A stretch of DNA of 64,000 nucleotides from Lineus longissimus (GCF_910592395.1 NC_088318.1:16368349-16432348); one strand, 5' to 3'. Positions 11,401 through 23,005 are shown, counted from the first letter of the stretch. Notes: generated by a model from the sequence alone, not told the origin. Numbers and translations: made by a program.

Positions 11401-13982
11401 GCCCGGAATGGAACATGAGGAAGTTTCTATCCAACAAACCAGGAGTTTTGTCAGGTCTTGCCAAGGAAGACATCGCATCGGAGCTCACAGAGAAGATGGT
11501 TGGCGAAGAGATCTCAACAAAGGCGCTGGGAGTCAGATATCGACCCAAGGAGGATGTTCTCATGTTCTCATTTGTTGACAAAATGGAGGATGTGGAGATC
11601 GAGACCAGGAGAAGTGTGTTGAAACAACTCCATCGGATTTATGATCCACTTGGCATGCTATCGCCCTTTGTACTCAAGGCTAAGCAAATTTTCCAACAAT
11701 CATGGGTCACAACTGGAGGATGGGACGACGCGCTACCATCGGAGATAGAGGAGGAGTGGAAACGCTGGAAATCTGAAGTGACACTACTGGACAGCATCAA
11801 GATACCGAGGTGTATTGTGCCTGCTGACTTCCAGGATCCAGTATATTTCCTACACGGCTTTGGAGATGCATGTGAGACATCATACGGAGGAGTGGTCTAT
11901 TTGACTAGCCAGGATTCAACTGAGAGACGTCACGTTGCTCTACTCAGCTCAAAGACCAGAGTAGCACCCCTGGGAAAGAGGAGGAGCATCCCGGAACTGG
12001 AGCTCATGGCATCACTGGTGACAGCAAGGTTAACAAAGTATGTGGAAAGAGAGCTCAAGCTTCCGATTGCTTCAGTGAATTGCTGGACAGATTCCAAGGT
12101 TGTCACACACTGGTTAAGCAAGCCACCATACAAATGGCAAACATTTGTCGCAAACAGAGTAGCTGAGATTCAGAACTTAGTGCCACCCTGCAACTGGAGA
12201 CATGTTCCAGGAAAATGGAACCCTGCGGATCTTTGTTCCCGAGGACTTACTGCTGAGAATCTGGTTGAATCTTCATTGTGGTGGAATGGTCCATCCTTCC
12301 TGACTGAAAGTGAAGAACAGTGGCCAGAACAAGAGAAGAGCAAGAAGGAGGATGAGGAAATAGCTGACTCGAAAGCCAAGCCCAAACTTCGTCAGATTGG
12401 TATTGCTGCTGTAGCCAAGACGGATATTGCTGCTGCTGAGAAATACATTGAGAAATTCTCATCATACCGGAAGTTCATCAGGGTAATGAGCAGAGTGAGG
12501 AGTTGGATTAGGATCCATAGGTCCCGAAAGGAGGGGAGAGATCAAAACGAGGGGAGAGAAACTGACAAGGAGAAAAGCATTCCAGGAACAACTCTCAATG
12601 ACAGACGTCAGGAGGAGCTGCACTGGATCAGATGGGCTCAATCGCTCAAGTATCAGGAGGATATTGAGGAATTGAAAGCCGGACGACAAGTCACCATGGA
12701 GAGTAAACTGGCTCCATTGAGCCCAGAGTGGGACGAGAAGGATCAAGTGATGCGAGTGGGAGGTCGTCTTCATTACGCCCCATTGCCGGAGGAAACTAAG
12801 CATCCCATCATCTTGCCTGCTCACAACCGATTTGTGGATAAGTTAGTTCTGTACTACCACCAGATTAACCTACACACAGGACCAGCACAAACCCTGGCTT
12901 TCTTGAGAAACAAGTACTGGCTTATTCATGGGAGACAGGAAGTGAGACGCATTCTTCACAAGTGCAAGGCTTGTAAGGATCCAGAGGAGATTGAGCAAAA
13001 GATGGCGCCGCTGCCTGTGGAAAGAGTGAGCATGAGTCTTCCTTTCACGCACATAGGATTAGACTATGCAGGACCTTTATACGTAAAGATGTCCAGAGAT
13101 GAGACAACGAAGGCTTACATTCTGATCTTCACGTGTATGGTGACTAGAGGAGTGCACCTGGAACTCACACCAGATCTTACTACAGAAGAGTTCATGGCTG
13201 GGCTGCAGCGCATGATGAATCGCAAAGGGAAATGTGTATTCATTCTCTCTGACAACGCAAAGACATTCAAAAAGGCAGACACCTTGCTGAGGATTCTTTA
13301 CAAACAGAAGAATGGAAAGAACAAGCTTAATGAGGAGATAACAGGAAAGGGAATAACATGGCGTTTTATCACGGAGAGAGCCCCATGGCACGGAGGATTC
13401 TATGAGAGACTCGTGCAAAGCGTCAAGAAACCACTGAGGAGAGTGCTTGGGAAAGCACACCTGACATACCTTGAGATGCAGACTGTACTCTCGGACATCG
13501 AAGCACAACTGAATTCTAGACCCCTGACTAGTGTCTCTGCAGACAAAGAGGATTGGTCGCCTATCACTCCAGGACACCTGATGATTGGCCGGAGCCTACA
13601 AGTTCTGCCTGATGCCTCATTGGCAGGCCATACTACCGTCGCAGTGAGCAAGAGATGGGCCTATAATCAGCACCTGTCAAGGATCTTTTGGAATCGATGG
13701 ACGAAGGAGTATTTGACTGAGCTGAACCAACTGAGGAAGTGGACTGAGGTTCGAGATAACCTTCATGAGGGAGACGTTGTTCTAGTCGCTGAGGACAACA
13801 CCAGGAAGCTGGATTGGAAGCTTGGAAGAGTGGAGGAGATCTTTCCAGGACGAGACGGTCTTGTGCGCTCAGTACTGGTGAAGACGAAATCGGGATTGAT
13901 GAGACGTCCAGTACAGAAGCTGAGGCTATTGGAGACCACCATTGTGCCAGAGGATGTTGAAAGCGATTCAGATCCAGATTAG
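8454..13982 (+). CDS. BEL/Pao gag-pol polyprotein
   Basis: A single 1842-residue frame. ATG at 8454 is chosen because it sits in a strong ACCATGG context; the frame is open slightly upstream but only from a TTG. Domains in order: a Gag region with a DUF1759-like segment (about 165-340); three zinc-knuckle-like motifs (C402-x2-C-x3-H-x4-C, C435-x2-C-x4-H-x4-C, and a CKNC...HH type); aspartic protease with the DSGSG motif at D536; reverse transcriptase with VFDGS near 837, ADIEKMFLQV and the catalytic FVDD box at 957-960; RNase H with HGFGDA near 1133 and TDSK near 1212; integrase with an HHCC zinc site (about 1448-1508) and catalytic D, D, E near 1535, 1598 and 1650; then a DUF5641-like C-terminus (about 1730-1820). 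FVDD replaces the commoner YVDD. No stop or frameshift is seen. The protein would act in virus-like particles for reverse transcription and integration. Confidence 0.96.
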   Translation: MGEPPTLQSLCDKRKICRGKYTRQENTVTRYYREACNLYDKGDRVTQFETAVRKTGNAMEELNAVYGELKDVQTEVDFHPDLGKLNDEALRVETESEERYRTQYYDISAMVQQLQADAEKERRTPSEKSSDTFTPEHFAAAMKETLESVQTGISGDQLERILGTLSHKKRYVQIPKFKGDVELFDQWKQLVETELEKPGYSEVEKTHIVISLVDGEVSKLISGLKDPSSDDILEFLENRYGDVLTKIQKAVNEIAAVPAVSSPSAKDLDSLYNLLNSNWNYIMKRTEDDKHVVRASWIFTALVRPKLPKGLLKKWDGEIIKEEKSMGTTSELPIRFDTLLEKLQDAVKVARRTEPSKRDKPEKEKEKEKKWVKDYQKESKKPTGHALQISQRTPKPNKEESCIFCQLRHFSSSCPTVKSMPVSERVEKVKASKACFNCLRTTHFVDACRSSSCKNCSRKHHTLLHFDKQGGNKTGSNQETSSEKETSGDGNKPEETVKSPHYFVKARETDGEVLLQTGLAKLESRNAVAHGRVLFDSGSGATFVSKRMARSLQLHGQPVAAEFTLAGGKVMTLDTQRVKFHLSSILPKWKGETFEIIAYVLENPCADINEVNEDLSKIEQLRDLQIADEFPRKRQSVDVLLGIQDSMKILQDKRVFGSGNSLSAQRSHIGWIVSGTCPADQESHTTLPVNHSTFQLSSEIDIATKHWETEHIGILPNEKNQHLSELETEALRQHKEKTIKIKDGYETGLLKHPEWKDKILKSNKQQAMRRLGSLEQRLKKDPTLSARYQEQINELIKKGRAERVSEEKEPEDRSVWYLPHHPVVREDKTTTKVRIVFDGSMRGRDGVSLNDTLLPGPALQPDLPGVLMRFRRHRIALIADIEKMFLQVSMNEIDRDSQRFLWRDLDTDKEPEVFRLTTVTFGLTSSPFSSIKTVLDHVAAHREEYPKAAAEIEENIFVDDILSGDEEDNEVAELAVGLKEILSPEWNMRKFLSNKPGVLSGLAKEDIASELTEKMVGEEISTKALGVRYRPKEDVLMFSFVDKMEDVEIETRRSVLKQLHRIYDPLGMLSPFVLKAKQIFQQSWVTTGGWDDALPSEIEEEWKRWKSEVTLLDSIKIPRCIVPADFQDPVYFLHGFGDACETSYGGVVYLTSQDSTERRHVALLSSKTRVAPLGKRRSIPELELMASLVTARLTKYVERELKLPIASVNCWTDSKVVTHWLSKPPYKWQTFVANRVAEIQNLVPPCNWRHVPGKWNPADLCSRGLTAENLVESSLWWNGPSFLTESEEQWPEQEKSKKEDEEIADSKAKPKLRQIGIAAVAKTDIAAAEKYIEKFSSYRKFIRVMSRVRSWIRIHRSRKEGRDQNEGRETDKEKSIPGTTLNDRRQEELHWIRWAQSLKYQEDIEELKAGRQVTMESKLAPLSPEWDEKDQVMRVGGRLHYAPLPEETKHPIILPAHNRFVDKLVLYYHQINLHTGPAQTLAFLRNKYWLIHGRQEVRRILHKCKACKDPEEIEQKMAPLPVERVSMSLPFTHIGLDYAGPLYVKMSRDETTKAYILIFTCMVTRGVHLELTPDLTTEEFMAGLQRMMNRKGKCVFILSDNAKTFKKADTLLRILYKQKNGKNKLNEEITGKGITWRFITERAPWHGGFYERLVQSVKKPLRRVLGKAHLTYLEMQTVLSDIEAQLNSRPLTSVSADKEDWSPITPGHLMIGRSLQVLPDASLAGHTTVAVSKRWAYNQHLSRIFWNRWTKEYLTELNQLRKWTEVRDNLHEGDVVLVAEDNTRKLDWKLGRVEEIFPGRDGLVRSVLVKTKSGLMRRPVQKLRLLETTIVPEDVESDSDPD

Positions 13983-14216
13983 CCAATGTTAGTGGAGTAT
14001 TGTGACTAGAGACATTCTATGAGCATTGAGAACTACAACATATACAAGAAAATACAACTAAGGGTTTCGTTCACTTAGTAAATACTTTATTCGAATTGTG
14101 GAGTACGAGTAGAGAGAATAGTTCAAGCGATATTTGCCAGTTGGTATTTCGCATAATTCGTTTCAATATTTTAGCCAGTGTTGCAGTAAGCGTGAAATTT
14201 TCGGTGCTCAGATTTC

Positions 14217-14227
14217 AGAGGGGAGTA
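14217..14227 (+). other. Polypurine tract of BEL/Pao element
   Basis: AGAGGGGAGTA lies immediately before the TG of the 3' LTR. A purine run in this position is the expected plus-strand primer for reverse transcription. Confidence 0.8.
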
Positions 14228-14465
14228 TGTCGCATTGGGACAACCTGTATAAGTTTAGTTTTTTGGGACACACTGTAGTTCAAGGTAATTAGCATAGGTG
14301 GCAGCACTGGGGGGAGTGTGTTGAGAAAAAATGATGGAGGACATCTGAGATGCTGTGAGCACATGAAGAAAAGAAACCTGAATATTATGATGAGAAGATG
14401 AATATAGACAGTTTTATTGAATTACAAGAGTTAGAGTTGAGTAATTATACAGTCCTACCCCGACA
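14228..14465 (+). repeat. 3' LTR of BEL/Pao element
   Basis: Identical to the 5' LTR over all 238 bases, with TG...CA ends, followed by the ATTAG target duplication. Confidence 0.95.
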
Positions 14466-14470
14466 ATTAG
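14466..14470. repeat. Target site duplication, right copy
   Basis: ATTAG, matching 6299-6303 on the other side of the retrotransposon. Confidence 0.9.
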
Positions 14471-15575
14471 TAGATGATATGTGCACAAACAGTTTATAGA
14501 ACATTTGTTGACATTTTCTGATACATTGGGTCATTGCATCGCAACCTTTTATACTGGACGACAGCAAATTTCATTAGTGCCAGGCCAGAATTTTAATATT
14601 TTTGGGGGTCAATTAGCCAAAACTGGCAAGGGCAAATAACTGTAATGTCAACTTTTAACACAGCAGCCAAAGGAAAGTTACTGCAAGCTAACCACATGGA
14701 CTTGCAATTTGATGCAAGACAGCACTGGTGACGCAAGTCGACGTATTGTGTGTCAACTTGTATGGTTTCAAAGAAGGATCACTCTCCAGAGAAACCCAAC
14801 ACCAACCAGCCATTATCAACACAAAATCACCATCCAAATGACAGCCGATGGCCATTTTCCCAATAATCTAAGCGACACTTGCGTCAGATCAATTCTACTG
14901 TTGCCCGATAGAGTTGACCTTATCCATCATTTCGCACCCAAGGATAACAATGATATTTACGTACAAGTATTTGGTTATCAAGCCGGAGCAGTGATATGTG
15001 TCCCACATTTGTGTTGGGATGAAAGGTTATCGCTAGCGTCTTGCAACCAAAAAATCTATTACCATCAGAATTTAACCCTTTGTCTTCTCTAGTTACCACC
15101 ATCATGTTGTCTCACATCTTCCAATCAATTTCCAGGTTGTACCAGGTATCCGATTATCTGAAATTGCGCTGTCACCGACAGTGAAAAAATTTGTTTTTGA
15201 TATAGTAACCAGACAATTGCACCTTATATCAAAGACAAAAAGACCAATATATTGCCATGTTCTCAACAGAATTGTGTATCAAAGGGGTGGAAAAGACCAA
15301 CTTCTCATTGGAAAAAGGTGTTTGGAATAGTTTTACGAGAGGTAGCGACAAAATTAAGGTCCGTATAACGTCCTATGCCTAACAAAGCACAAGCTCTTAA
15401 ACCTCGGGGTAGAGAGAAGATTTTTATCATGATGAGATCCGTGAATAGAATGTAGATTAAGCACTTACTTATACAATTAACAGCAGAAATCTCATCAATC
15501 ACTGAGGAATGTCACTTTCAGCTTTATCTTAACTGTATACGAACATAACAAATATGCAGTACCAGTCAACAACCA

Positions 15576-15702
15576 GAAAAGATTAAAGGATGTAAATTTC
15601 AACACATTCAATCACTCTCCAGCCAGACCCCAACAACTTGAAAAGATTAAAGGATGCAGATTTAAATCCATTCAATTTCTCTCCCACCAGACCCCAACAA
15701 CA
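15576..15702 (+). repeat. 64-bp direct duplication
   Basis: Two adjacent copies of a 64-base unit begin GAAAAGATTAAAGGATG and end CAGACCCCAACAAC, with scattered substitutions. Confidence 0.7.
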
Positions 15703-17479
15703 GATTTTAACCTATTCAATTGATGTTTTAAGACAGCGTGTCATGTTTTGTAAAGGAATAAGGGTTACTATCCTAATTCAACCAACTGAATGCTATGAGC
15801 AAGTAACACAAAGGGTGGTACCCAAACAGGAAAAACCAATTGTCTGCTGTTTTTACCAACCCCACACAAACATCCCTACAGAACTCTCACAACATAGATG
15901 TTCCCCAACCCTAGGTCTTTTCCAACCCTAGCACTTATTGATCAATTCAAGGTGTCTTTCTTCCACCAGACCCGATCCGTATTTTTGAGGTTTGCCACTT
16001 AATGGGAGTGATCCCTGGGGCAGTAAAAGCAACATCATTGATTAACAGAACCAGACAACTCGCAAGCAAAAGTGAAATTTGCTTTGTCATCACCCAACGA
16101 AAAGGCCATGACATGAGGCAGATAAGAGTTGAGAAGTGCATGTCAGTTCAGGCATTAGGGGTGCTGCCTTAATTTTACCAAGTAAAAGCTGGCTTGGTAT
16201 CAAACACTAAGATTTACTTCCACAGAAAAACACTGAGACTTGATATGTTTTAACTCGTGGCACCCTGTAAAAATATCAAATACCTGAGTTCCCCTGAACT
16301 CTAGCACTTGCGGAATCACTTAAGCAGTCTCTCTGCCACCAGACCTGATATGTGTTTTGTAAGGTTCGCAACTTAACAGGAGTTATCCCGAGGCGATGCG
16401 GTGATAGAGACACATGGATGTCCTAAATAGAGGGATTCTACTGTATACTGCTGTAAGTTTGAGAGATTACATAGGGACCAAGACCAGAAGTGTGCCTCAT
16501 GGCAGAAATGCAATTTCATTGCTGCTGAATGATTCAGCAGGGCTTGATGTGTTAGGTATGAGCAAGAACTGGTAGAAGGAATTAGTTGTACATTTGCCTC
16601 CAAGAAAAACTACTTTTTATTCAAAAATAATTACTAAACTACTCAAGCAGTTTTAAAGTTGTGCTAAACCTTGAGTTTTGATTTATTGCGCATAAACATG
16701 ATAAACTCCCTCAGTTAATCTGACAGAAAACAAACAAACTATGATATGGAAATGTTATTAGCTAAAGAAGAAAAACATTCCTGCGTTTCTAAACATATGG
16801 GATCACTGGTTTAATTATCTGATGCACCTAATGCAAATATCAAAATTGGTGAAAAATAATGTCCTCTTCTGAGAACAAAAGACATATCAATCAGAAAATC
16901 GGACGGAAAAAAACAAAGAAAATTTATATAGAAAGTGGTATCAGGAAACGATTCCCTACCTTCGTGATATTGTCAAGTGTTAGTCCTCTATTCTTATGCA
17001 AGTCACAGAGTTATGAGTTAGACAAACAGATTCAAGACTTCCATGTCTCACTACCTGTTAGACTGTAGCCACCTGGTTTGGTTTGGTCAAACTATCAAAT
17101 AATGGTGCAAGGTACTTGATTTAGTTGCAAGGGTGGTTCAGATTTCAAAATGTAATAGACGGTTTAGGGGGAGGGATATAGAAGCCATATGTTTTATATT
17201 TTTTGGGTTTACAGGAATGAGTCACAACAAATCTATGTTCGGTTGGTTCAGTTGAAATTCAGATTGTAATGAGTCATGTAAACAGGTGCATTGGAATGAG
17301 ACCATGAGGATGGAGTCGCTCGAATTGGATTGATTTCGGTGATAACTTTTGAAAATGACCAAAGGCAAGATTCAGTTGATGGAGCCCCTCTAATAATATC
17401 ATGGTATCAGGGGTGTTGGGCAGCTTCAGCAAAAGCTGATCATAGATTTTCTTACTTCAGTGGTAACCATCCCAATTGG

Positions 17480-17735
17480 CCTAAGCATCCCCACCAGAGC
17501 TCGAATAATTGAGGACCCAAGGTATACAAGTCATTATTTCCTAAGACCAATATGAATCAAATGACCAGAATATAGGAGCAATGGTCACATTTGCTATGCT
17601 GAGTATGCACATATTTTACAGATATCCAATTCAAACCCCTCCCACCTGACCTGAGCCTCCCCACATAACAAGAGCTAGAATAACTTAGAACCAAAGGTAT
17701 GCAAATATGATTCCCCAAGACCAATACAAGTTGGA
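17480..17735 (+). repeat. Diverged direct duplication of about 170 bp
   Basis: The order CCTAAGCATCCCCAC - GAGCTCGAATAA - ACCCAAGGTAT - CTAAGACCAATA is repeated about 170 bases later as CCTGAGCCTCCCCAC - GAGCTAGAATAA - ACCAAAGGTAT - CAAGACCAATA. It is a two-copy tandem duplication of unknown nature. Confidence 0.5.
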
Positions 17736-20700
17736 CAACTACCAAAACTTCCCGACTGGGACCGCTATGTCCACATTGAATTGGCAAACAGCCCAATATT
17801 CCCAATGTGGCTTGGCGTGCTGACTTGCCAATCATCTCAACATTTATGAGGACCCGTGTTTAGGATTTATGTTCACAAATAAACAATGCTGCCTCATTGG
17901 GAAGGAGTCTGTGTATAATTACCAGTAAACTCTAACATGAAAATATGGTGACAAACCGACTTTAAAATAAGGGACTTATGGTAGATTTTGTGTTTCGCTA
18001 CAAAGTGCCCATGACTGATCGAATAAGCAAGCAACTGTATGTACCCTGCTGGCTTCACCGCAGAAAAAAAAACCAAATCGATACACGGCCAGACGTATCA
18101 TTTGCTGACCTTTACTGTGCAATGATATCACAACATCTAGAGAAGATAATTGCAAAAAGGACATTCACAACTAAACACAGTGTCCACCTAATTACGCTGG
18201 TTGAGAAGCACCTGTACAAAAGACCTATTTTGCATGTAACAGTCCTAAAACAGATGTGGCTTTATAGTTGGCCTAATAGAGCTGACATGGCATTTTTTGC
18301 TGATTGATTTGTCCATTGAGTAACTGCATGCTGCCCGTGTCTAATCGTTATTTTGGCGAACTACAGGGAATAAGTTGATGAGCGTGATTGATTATGTGTT
18401 CATTGGAACTTGCAGTTCTGTGTTCCCAACAATCACTCATCAGGAATCATCCAACGGTCGTCTTTGCGTGGATTGATGCATTGTCAATGCGCTGCGTGGA
18501 GGCTGGGAACGGGGTGTTGTTCTTAACCCTAATACCACGAGGACGCTGGCAATGTCGTTAGCATTGTACTATCGAAGTGAGGTAAAGTTCTATCTCAGGT
18601 GCACTCTGGAGGTATAAAAAGTGTCCCATGCCAGGAACTAACTGTGCATCCAAATAACATGTTTCTCTACTATCAAAGAGTTGCAACGCAATTGGATAAA
18701 CGTCAAAGAGAGAAATAGTTTACTAATGAAACCGGAAAAGAACCAGCATACTGAAGGGATAATCCACCTTGACCTTTAATGGATTTCTTGACAAAGCTTT
18801 CTCTTTGACATTTGAGCTAACAGAACATCATTCTGGGCCTTGTACGAAATTCTTGATGTATTCTATCCAAATAACCCAATAAATAAGATTAATCTAATTT
18901 TTCTAGTTCCCTTGATCTTCCCAGTCAAAAGCTACACTAATAAAACAATGCTTACCAAAGCTTTCATCTTTTTGCACATCATTGAGGTAATTTATTACCA
19001 ATAGCCGCCAGTAGTTTCCTTGACCCCCGCCTACATTTACAGGAAGTATTGGCCATGAGGTTCAGGATAAGGGGGGCTTAGTTTCATAGATTTTCAAATA
19101 TTCAAAAGTGTACCCACAGATGCCAAGTTATGATAGGACATCACTGATTTCAGAGGGGGTCTTAGTTTTATAGTTGGGTCTTATACATTGTGTAGATTTG
19201 AGCATTATGAATTAGGACGAAGGGGGCTACAGACTAAGTCATGTATGGGATCAGGGTCTGGCTGCTACGACATCTAGCGGTCAGACATCAACCTCTGAAG
19301 AAGAACGGTGTAACCATTTGAAACATCAAGGTGATGATAAACACTGATCGTGTAAAAAATAACTTGTTTATCGTTACACTATTCCACTATCAGATGAACG
19401 TTCTCGCAGATTGTAAATGTAGTTCTCCGGTAGAAAACCTGTCGCCGAGAAAAAAGTTACATTGCGTGATGTATTCAATACTACTTGCTTTCACCCAACA
19501 TGCAGTTGGATAATCTGCATCACAAATGGTTGCTGTGTTTCAGCTGGTATGCAATTACAATATTTTTTAAAACCTCCTTTGAAATCAAGCCGACCAGAGT
19601 AGTCCTTTATTCTCTAAAATGACAAAGACAAGGCACCATTTTCTAGACAAACAAAAGAAGCAGAAACACAGTGCTGCGATTTCCAAGAGCGATCAGCAAT
19701 TTTGGATCAACCGGTGGGAAGTTTCAGGTTCCAAAAACTTTAGGATATAAACTTTTATCATCTGCCAAAAAACAACATGAGGCCAGCAGTGATTTGTTAA
19801 AATAAACAGATATCATCTTTGCGCCTTGGTAGAAACTTTACCTATTGGGCTACCTAAATGAAACAACCACCTCTTTCTATTCTCAAATTTCCCAACGTGT
19901 CATTTCTCCAAAGGCATTTTGTGACCTTTGAAACGACACACTTCACTCCTGGAAGACATTTCAGCATCTATGAGAAACAAGACCCAAGTGTAATATCAAT
20001 ACTGATGTTAAGGGATATTGCCAAATTATACAGAAAGCATTTTGAAGCCTGAATCGAAACTTTACACTTGGACCCTCTTCAAAGAAACTAGAATTTCCTA
20101 AGAATTTTTTTAAGGCTCCAAGGATGTTTTCCAAGCACAGTATAAGTATTTTTGATTGGCATGTTTGGATCAACACATGTAACATGTGTAAACTCCCCTG
20201 AAGACATTTCCACATCAAGAGCAAGGTGAGATATCAAATTTTGAAGCATTGGATATCTCTTGGCAAACTTTCCCCAACCCTGACCAGGGTTGGAAAGGTA
20301 GAAAAAAAAGAAACTGACAGATGACCAGATTTGAGGTGGCGCTAGGCCAAATTTCTTACTTTTTGAACATCATACCTCTCCATACTGTAATAGCCTGAGG
20401 GTCTTGTCTCTTATGCAAGCATAATAGCTTTAATGACACCAAATACTGGAAACAAATATTTGCAGCCATTTCATTTCGGGTTTTTTTAAATTGCAACTTT
20501 TGCAACTTTCAGCACTTTGACCATCCCGTAACAGTTATTTCATTTAGATTTTCATTTTTGCGGTCATACATTTTCACGATGATCTGTAACAGCAACATCA
20601 ATTTCAACAGATTCTCAAGGGAATACTGTGTAATTTGAGCAATCCGACAATCTGAAATTACAATGCAACGTTTCGTTTAATTTCAAGCATGCTCTGTCAG

Positions 20701-20916
20701 ACTTGAAGACAACACAATATATCCTTAGGCCTGTTGCTCAATAGAGCAGGAAAAACTGATTAACCATCTTGGACCATCAAAGCATGATGTTAATGATGCC
20801 ATGAGTTCATTGACAGCAACAGCTATCTGCCCATAGGCATGATCAAAGTGTCAAACCTCCACTATATCCATGAAGCAGATCTCATTTGCATTAATTCATC
20901 AAATTCCATGACCCAA

Positions 20917-21567
20917 GTTTGAGCAGTTTGATTGGCCCCTTCAAAAAAAAAATTGCATCCTGTGTTAAAATCAGACCTATTTTTGCGAAGTTGAAATATT
21001 GCTGAAATATATATGTGTACTTGGTGCTGCAACATTTTGAGTATTTCGTATTCTGTCAATATAAAGTATTTAGTGAAGTTTGAGCAGTTTGATTGGCCCC
21101 CTTCAAAAAAAAAATTGCATCCTGTGTTAAAATCAGACCTATTTTTGCGAAGTTGAAATATTGCTGAAATATATTTGTGTACTTGGTGCTGCAACATTTT
21201 GAGTATTTCGTATTCTGTCAATATAAAGTATTTAGTGAAGTTTGAGCAGTTTGATTGGCCCCCTTCAAAAAAAAAATTGCATCCTGTGTTAAAATCAGAC
21301 CTATTTTTGCGAAGTTGAAATATTGCTGAAATATATTTGTGTACTTGGTGTTGCAACATTTTGAGTATTTCATATTCTGTCAATATAAAGTATTTAGTGA
21401 AGTTTGAGCAGTTTGATCAGCCACTTCAACAAAAAAAATGTGCATCCTGTGTTAAAATCAGACCTATTTCTGTGAAGTTGAAATATTGCTGAAATATATA
21501 TATGTGTACTTGGTGTTGCAACATTTTGAGTATTTCATATTCTGTCAATATAAAGTATTTAGTGAAG
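20917..21567 (+). repeat. Satellite of about 162 bp, four copies
   Basis: Four head-to-tail copies start at about 20917, 21078, 21240 and 21402, each beginning GTTTGAGCAGTTTGAT. Each has an A-run, then ATTGCATCCTGTGTTAAAATC, and ends near ATAAAGTATTTAGTGA. The middle copies are nearly identical and the outer ones more diverged. The unit length is close to a multiple of three, so one reverse frame stays open across the array and yields a repetitive hypothetical peptide that I do not regard as a gene. Confidence 0.9.
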
Positions 21568-22820
21568 TGCTTAAAGAACTCGGGGAGGGGGGGGTTGTTG
21601 TGTTGCCTTACATCACATGGTGTGTTTCAGCCAATCGACTGCTCTGGCAACTACCAATCTGCCAGAAACATGTCGGCAAGCTTCATCGACCTACAGCCGA
21701 GCAGTTGTCTTAAACATTTCGAGGGACAAATTAGGACACTCGAAGCTGTTGAATGGCAGCAAAAATCATTAGGCCTTCAAAGGGAGAAGTCCCTACTATT
21801 CATTCAAGGCAACATTCACTCAAGGCAATACAGCATACCACAACAAAATAATCATCTCCGAGTTTCAGATATTTCCTGCAAAACTTTGATGTGAGAACGG
21901 TTACCAATATTGCCACCAGCTCTGTTCGTCCGCATGACCACTTTGTGAACGTATTAATAACTTGCAAGGTGCTAAAGGAGATAATCATCTTATTGTAGTT
22001 GTTAATCAAAAGCATTTCCCCAAGCGATGGTGAAAAAAAAATTATTAAGAAGACGGGATAGATATCTCATTTTCTGTCTGCTGATATAGCTTCAGGGGCC
22101 AACAACTTTGCAACACTGCCGTCTTAGCCGTCTTATCAACAATTTCTTCTCTCTTTGAAATGAGTTTTTCTTGTCTCTGTCCTGAGATCAAGCTTAAAGC
22201 TTTTTTAAAAACCCTGAATTTCACAATCATCCTCGAGGTTAATTAAAATGACACACTGTAAAGTTCTAATGTCAATTATGTAGGTCTATGAGCCAAAACG
22301 CTAGGCTCATCAGTATGGTTTCAGGAGGACACACCACCATGCAGAAAACCTTTAAAAATCCAAACACCTTGTCACTTTATGCACAAAATAAGCCTAGGAA
22401 AATCGAATGAAATGTTAATATCAATATTGAGATATTTGAACAGAAATATGTCCTATCTAGATGCAAAGTGCACCAGCCTTTGCCTTTAAAGCTTATTCTT
22501 GCTCAATAAATGACAGGTCTATCGGTCAAACATGTTCAACTACAGCTGCTTTGTGGCATATCAAATCTACCTAAAAGTTATCTGATCAATCATTTCAAAG
22601 ACTTTCAAAGGATTATCTGTTTACTTGCTCCAAGGACTTTTTTGGCACATCAATACATAGCGGGAATCCAATGATGAGCCAGCAAGCTTGGGAAAATCTT
22701 CTAAGAATGCAGTTGTAGTATAGCATACAGCAGTAGGCAGACAATTTTTCTGGATTTATCACAGCCTCTCCTACATGGATAAATACTCTAGTTAAATCGA
22801 TATTTTACCAGTTGATTTAG

Positions 22821-23005
22821 GTGAAACTATAGTGACTCCATTTTGCCAATCTAATTAAGAAACACCAGAACTCCTCCACAAAATGGTAAAATAATTACTT
22901 GGATGACATTGTAACCTTTGGTCTGCATGGCCACATCCGATATTTGGTGTTTGAAAGAGTTCTGATGTTCCTAAGATTAGCAGAATGGAGTCACTATAGT
23001 TTCAC
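22821..23005. repeat. Foldback/MITE with arms of about 50 bp
   Basis: The left end GTGAAACTATAGTGACTCCA and the right end, read in reverse complement, match perfectly for about 22 bases. They continue as a diverged inverted match for about 50 bases in total, around a core of roughly 85 bases. No internal coding. Target duplication not clear. Confidence 0.7.

Larger units (their letters stand above)
6304..14465 (+). mobile_element. Complete BEL/Pao LTR retrotransposon
   Basis: An 8162-bp element bounded by two 238-bp LTRs that read identical base for base, each starting TG and ending CA, and flanked by the direct repeat ATTAG. In between are a long untranslated leader, one uninterrupted gag-pol frame and a purine-rich tract just before the 3' LTR. 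The order protease, reverse transcriptase, RNase H, integrase identifies BEL/Pao. No envelope-like frame is visible. Identical LTRs plus an intact frame indicate a recent insertion; present activity is inference. The primer binding site was not identified: no TGG start sits directly after the 5' LTR, and the first TGG is about 22 bases inside. Confidence 0.96.
14471..20916. other. Non-coding stretch with minor local duplications
   Basis: No exon, RNA gene or family motif recognised. Open frames here are short and compositionally random. Two small local duplications are listed separately. Two more similar segments lie near 15960 and 16325, sharing CCACCAGACC...GATA/GATC and (T/A)GGGAGTGATCCC-like text, which suggests an old dispersed repeat. 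Confidence 0.55.

Noticed and set aside
13077-13577. Reverse-strand frames of 60-166 codons across the BEL coding region
   Set aside because: Shadows of the long gag-pol frame on the opposite strand, with no independent motifs.
20862-21383. A 173-codon minus-strand frame with 54-residue repeats as a gene
   Set aside because: It coincides exactly with the satellite array; units differ by base changes with no sign of coding constraint.
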